Shown here: piece by piece, positions 5,208 through 8,249 of the stretch
Layout: each line of letters starts with the position of its first letter
Position numbering within the stretch: the first letter of the stretch is position 1
Assembly: GCA_023248175.1 (NCBI GenBank)
Contig: JAHFFC010000034.1
Location: 1-8,249, forward strand
Direction: 5' to 3'
Source: Candidatus Omnitrophota bacterium
GTDB taxonomy: Bacteria; Omnitrophota; Gorgyraeia; JACOVV01
DNA: 8,249 nucleotides
Notes under the pieces: generated by a model
What the model saw: the letters and a program-made list of their open reading frames with translations, nothing else
The model's database searches: none
Told to the model about the DNA's origin: nothing
Translations under genes and position numbers: made by a program

Positions 5208-6236
5208 ATGAAAGCCATCGTCTTTGACAAACACGGAGGGCCGGAGGTGTTGCAGTATCGGGAGGTGGCAAGACCGACCGTCAAGGAAGATGAGGTTTTA
5301 ATCGCTGTCAAGGCGTGTGCGCTCAACCATCTCGATATCTGGATAAGAAACGGATTGCCAGGAATTCAGATTTCGTTGCCGCACATCCTGGGTTGCGAAT
5401 CAGCCGGTGTGGTTTGCGAAGTTGGCCGAAAAATTAAGAGTGTTAAGGTTGGCGATGATGTTCTCATTGTCCCGGGAATTTCCTGTGGGCGGTGTGAGTT
5501 CTGTAAGAAAAATCGGGACAGCCTTTGTCCGGAATTTAATATCGTCGGTTTCAGAACCGACGGCGGTTACGCCGAGTTTGTCAAGGCCCCGGCGCGCAAC
5601 GCGATCAAAATTTCAGACCAGCTCTCTTATGCCGAATGGGCTGCAACACCCCTCTGTTTTTTAACCGCATGGCATATGCTTTTTACGCGAGCCAATCTCC
5701 AAAAGGGAGAAAAGGTTCTCATCCATGCCGCGGGGAGCGGCGTTGGCTCTGCGGCGATTCAACTGGCTCGTTGGAAGAAAGCTTTTGTCATCACGACCGC
5801 TGGGTCCGATGGGAAATTAAAGAAGGCAAAGAAGCTCGGAGCTCAGGAAGTGATCAATTACACCCAGAAGGATATTGCCCAGGAAGTGAAGCGGATTACC
5901 CATGGCAAAGGTGTGGATGTTGTCTTGGAACATATTGGACCGCAAACGTGGGCCCAGAGTTTGGCGAGTCTTGGCAGGGGAGGGCGATTGGTCACTTGCG
6001 GCGCCACCAGCGGCCCACAGGTTACCCTGGATCTTCGTTTCTGTTTCTCAAGGGAGCTTTCGATCTCCGGCTGTTATATGGGATCTCGGAAAGAGTTAGA
6101 TCAAGTGATCAAATTAGTGAAGTCAGGAAAGGTGAAACCCATTGTAGATACAGTAGTTCCGTTAGTAGCTGCCGCGCAGGCTCAAGCCAAGATGGAGAAC
6201 CGCCAGTTTTTTGGGAAATTAGTGTTGGAGCCATAA
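5208..6236 (+). CDS. Medium-chain zinc-binding alcohol dehydrogenase/quinone oxidoreductase-like protein
   Basis: This is a 342-residue NAD(P)-dependent oxidoreductase of the medium-chain (MDR) superfamily. The N-terminal GroES-like domain spans about residues 1-130, the Rossmann domain about 131-285, and the end returns to the catalytic domain. C93, C96, C99 and C107 (CGRCEFCKKNRDSLC) form the structural zinc lobe. AGSGVG (175-180) is the nucleotide-binding loop and TTAGSDGKLKKAKKLGA (196-212) the segment that contacts the cofactor. The first catalytic-zinc cysteine is replaced in ACALNHLD (36-43), and the canonical GHE reads GCE (62-64), so catalytic zinc binding must differ or be lost; a subgroup of MDR enzymes shares the ALNHLD pattern. 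The substrate is unknown. ATG 5208 is the natural family start and has no Shine-Dalgarno. It is probably a single-gene transcript with its own promoter; no terminator is visible after it. Confidence 0.88.
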   Translation: MKAIVFDKHGGPEVLQYREVARPTVKEDEVLIAVKACALNHLDIWIRNGLPGIQISLPHILGCESAGVVCEVGRKIKSVKVGDDVLIVPGISCGRCEFCKKNRDSLCPEFNIVGFRTDGGYAEFVKAPARNAIKISDQLSYAEWAATPLCFLTAWHMLFTRANLQKGEKVLIHAAGSGVGSAAIQLARWKKAFVITTAGSDGKLKKAKKLGAQEVINYTQKDIAQEVKRITHGKGVDVVLEHIGPQTWAQSLASLGRGGRLVTCGATSGPQVTLDLRFCFSRELSISGCYMGSRKELDQVIKLVKSGKVKPIVDTVVPLVAAAQAQAKMENRQFFGKLVLEP

Positions 6237-6247
6237 TCGGCAGATTG

Positions 6248-6256
6248 TGATACAAT
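6248..6256 (+). promoter_or_regulatory. Extended -10 box TGATACAAT ahead of lpxC-fabZ
   Basis: TG-N-TACAAT lies 12 bases after the dehydrogenase stop. Transcription would begin near 6262, giving a leader of about 27 bases to ATG 6289. It shares TGATANAAT with the boxes at 676 and 2308. It suggests that the lipid A genes have their own promoter even though the dehydrogenase lies only 52 bases upstream. Confidence 0.5.
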
Positions 6257-6288
6257 ACCCCATTTGACTAGGGATAGGGGTAACATCC

Positions 6289-7686
6289 ATGCCACAAATC
6301 GTTATCGTTGATGAGGATGAGGAGAAGGTAAGTAGCTGGAGTAAAAGGAATGGCTTGTTAGCGATGGAAAAACAACAGACGATCAAAAAGAGTGTGACAG
6401 CCGAGGGGATTGGAATCCATACGGGAGGGAAGGTGCGTCTTTGCCTTAAGCCGGCCCCTCCCAACACCGGCGTGGTTTTTGTTCGCGTGGATCTTCCAGG
6501 GCATCCTAAAGTTCCCGCCAATGTGAACTATGTAATTGATTTAACGCGGCGTCCCCGTCGGACCTCGGTCGGTTTTGGGGAGATTGAGATTCACACCATT
6601 GAACATTTGATGGCGACACTTTCTTGTTTGGGGATTGATAACGTCATCATTGAAAGTAACGGCAGTGAATTGCCAGGGCTCGATGGCAGCGCGCTCCCTT
6701 TTGTCGACTTAATCAAGAAGGCAGGAACTGAAGAACAGGATGTTCCCAGGAAAGTTTTCCAAGTGAAGGAAGCGATTTGGATTCGTGAAGATGACGCCTA
6801 TATCGTTGTGATTCCGGATGAGGAGTTTCGAATTTCCTATACGCTCAGTTACGATCATCCCCTTTTGAGATCCCAGTTTTTCTCCCACATCATCAATGAA
6901 GAAAGTTTCCAAAAGGAAGTCGCTCCGGGGAGGACTTTTTGTCTGCAGCGCGAAGCAGAAGAGCTCCGATCTCAAGGGCTTGGTAAGGGGGCCAACTATG
7001 AGAATACCATCGTCGTTGGAGAGAGGGGAATCATTGAAAACAAACTTCGCTTTCCCGATGAATTTGTTCGCCACAAAGTTTTGGATTTAATCGGTGATGT
7101 CTATCTGTTGGGGTATCAGATCCGCGGCCATGTTATTGCTGTTCGAAGCGGTCACCAACTCAACATCAAGTTATTGCAGAGGCTTCATATCTACCGGGAA
7201 AGAATTGGGCTGGGGGCCATTATTAGTCCTTCACAAGAGAGAGTCGCTCAACAGTCGGAATTAGATATCCACGCGATTCAAAAAATTCTTCCACACCGTC
7301 CTCCGTTTCTTCTCATTGACAAAATTATCGAGTTAGTAGAGGATACCCGCGCGGTTGGCATCAAGAATGTGACGATAAACGATAATTTTTTTGTGGGGCA
7401 TTTCCCTAGTCGTCCTGTCATGCCGGGCGTTTTGATCATCGAGGCCATGGCCCAAGTGGGAGGAGTTTTGATGTTGAGTAAACCCGAGAACCACGGGAAA
7501 GTCGCTTATTTTATGAGTATTGATCATGTGAAATTCAGGAAACCCGTAGTACCCGGCGACCAGTTAATCCTGGAAGTCGAAGTTGTTAAACTCCGCACGA
7601 AAACCGGCCAGATGCGCGGCCGCGCTTTCGTTGACGGTAAACTCGTGAGCGAATCAGAACTGATGTTTTCAATCGCCGATGCCTAA
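6289..7686 (+). CDS. lpxC-fabZ: Bifunctional LpxC-FabZ: UDP-3-O-acyl-GlcNAc deacetylase fused to 3-hydroxyacyl-ACP dehydratase
   Basis: LpxC removes the N-acetyl group from UDP-3-O-acyl-GlcNAc, the committed step of lipid A synthesis. FabZ dehydrates 3-hydroxyacyl-ACP for fatty acid elongation. The LpxC domain covers about residues 26-305: HTIEH (102-106) gives E105 and zinc ligand H106, [10 protein letters not shown] (261-270) gives H262, D266 and D270, and SGHQLN (287-292) gives catalytic H289. After a short linker, FabZ covers about 323-465: [11 protein letters not shown] (334-344), then [20 protein letters not shown] (370-389) with catalytic H371 and E385. Both active sites look complete. 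LpxC homologues normally start near [11 protein letters not shown] (residue 26, ATG 6364). The extra 25 residues are supported by GGGGT seven bases before ATG 6289, while AAGGA (6345-6349) lies five bases before an in-frame TTG at 6355. The true start is therefore open. The gene overlaps lpxA by 8 bp. Confidence 0.95.
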   Translation: MPQIVIVDEDEEKVSSWSKRNGLLAMEKQQTIKKSVTAEGIGIHTGGKVRLCLKPAPPNTGVVFVRVDLPGHPKVPANVNYVIDLTRRPRRTSVGFGEIEIHTIEHLMATLSCLGIDNVIIESNGSELPGLDGSALPFVDLIKKAGTEEQDVPRKVFQVKEAIWIREDDAYIVVIPDEEFRISYTLSYDHPLLRSQFFSHIINEESFQKEVAPGRTFCLQREAEELRSQGLGKGANYENTIVVGERGIIENKLRFPDEFVRHKVLDLIGDVYLLGYQIRGHVIAVRSGHQLNIKLLQRLHIYRERIGLGAIISPSQERVAQQSELDIHAIQKILPHRPPFLLIDKIIELVEDTRAVGIKNVTINDNFFVGHFPSRPVMPGVLIIEAMAQVGGVLMLSKPENHGKVAYFMSIDHVKFRKPVVPGDQLILEVEVVKLRTKTGQMRGRAFVDGKLVSESELMFSIADA

Positions 7687-8249
7687 ACCGAATATTCACC
7701 CTACAGCGATTGTTTCACCCAGAGCCCAGATCGCTGACGATGTAGAGATTGGTCCCTATTCCTTCGTCGGCGAGCACGTCGCCGTGGGTCGCGGGACACG
7801 CGTCGGCATGCACGTCTTGATTGAGGGATACACCACCGTTGGGGAGCGCTGCCAGATTTTTACCGGAGCGGTCCTCGGAAGTATCCCACAGGATCTTAAA
7901 TATCGAGGCGAAGTCAGTTATTTAAAAATCGGCAATGACAATATCATCCGTGAGTATGTGACGATCAATTCAGGTACGCAAGGTGGTGGAGGCCAAACCA
8001 CCATGGGTCATGAGAACCTCATCATGGCGTATGTGCATGTGGCGCACGATTGCCTCATTGGCGATAAAACGATCCTGGCCAACGGCGCGACATTAGCAGG
8101 CCACGTTCATGTTGCTGATCAGGCGATTATTGGAGGTCTCGTGGCCATTCATCAATTCACGCGCATCGGCAGAATGGCGATCATCGGCGGCTGCTCCAAG
8201 GTTGTTCAAGATGTCCCTCCTTATGCGACTTGCGATGGCCATCCCGCCC
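7679..8249 (+). CDS. lpxA: UDP-N-acetylglucosamine acyltransferase LpxA, N-terminal part (runs off the right edge)
   Basis: LpxA transfers a 3-hydroxyacyl chain from ACP to UDP-GlcNAc, the first step of lipid A synthesis, as a cytoplasmic trimer. The 190 codons present (full family length is about 260) form the left-handed beta-helix of hexapeptide repeats: [22 protein letters not shown] (6-27) and onward. IPQDLKYRG (69-77), [10 protein letters not shown] (91-100) and [11 protein letters not shown] (119-129) are diagnostic, with H123 matching the catalytic His125 of the E. coli enzyme. [15 protein letters not shown] (168-182) keeps glycine (G171) at the position of E. coli Gly173, the acyl-length ruler. 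By analogy this would allow a chain of about C14, though that is only an inference. ATG 7679 lies inside the end of lpxC-fabZ (the overlap is ATGCCTAA), implying translational coupling. Confidence 0.96.
   Translation, partial: MPKPNIHPTAIVSPRAQIADDVEIGPYSFVGEHVAVGRGTRVGMHVLIEGYTTVGERCQIFTGAVLGSIPQDLKYRGEVSYLKIGNDNIIREYVTINSGTQGGGGQTTMGHENLIMAYVHVAHDCLIGDKTILANGATLAGHVHVADQAIIGGLVAIHQFTRIGRMAIIGGCSKVVQDVPPYATCDGHPA

Noticed and set aside
5636..6250. Plus-strand 204-codon open frame overlapping the dehydrogenase
   Set aside because: It is a shadow frame of a conserved dehydrogenase, with low-complexity composition and no recognisable motifs.

Overview
This window comes from a Gram-negative-type (lipid A-making) bacterium of moderate G+C, probably an uncultured lineage. 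An lpxC-fabZ gene fusion followed directly by lpxA is known from Bacteroidota and some other diderm phyla. However, one start here has a perfect Shine-Dalgarno and the promoter-like boxes are of the housekeeping extended -10 type (TGNTANAAT), which argues against Bacteroidota. The interspersed G/C-rich palindromes and heptamer repeats recall Omnitrophota-like or Nitrospirota-like genomes, but that placement is a weak inference. I see no RNA genes, CRISPR array, transposase or phage genes. No gene-free stretch exceeds about 120 bases.

Layout. (1) Bases 1-632, minus strand: the N-terminal part of queG (epoxyqueuosine reductase), cut by the window edge. It carries three different repeat sequences, all read through in frame. 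(2) A 58-bp divergent spacer. (3) Bases 691-2292, plus strand: a tight three-gene set of a DJ-1/PfpI-family protein, a PrxQ/Bcp peroxiredoxin and a class I O-methyltransferase. The first two fit repair or defence against carbonyl and peroxide damage. (4) Bases 2348-5089: a 913-residue polytopic membrane protein, A+T-richer than its neighbours, best guessed as a GT-C-like glycosyltransferase. (5) Bases 5208-6236: a medium-chain dehydrogenase with the structural but not the usual catalytic zinc ligands. (6) Bases 6289-8249: an LpxC-FabZ fusion and the start of lpxA, overlapping by 8 bp. These encode lipid A steps 2 and 1 plus the fatty-acid dehydratase that competes for the same hydroxyacyl-ACP.

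No wholly new system is evident. The points most worth following up are the repeat-invaded queG, the unusual N-terminus of LpxC-FabZ, the membrane protein's architecture, and a shared extended -10 box (TGATANAAT) placed before three transcription units, with starts that often lack a Shine-Dalgarno and may be leaderless.
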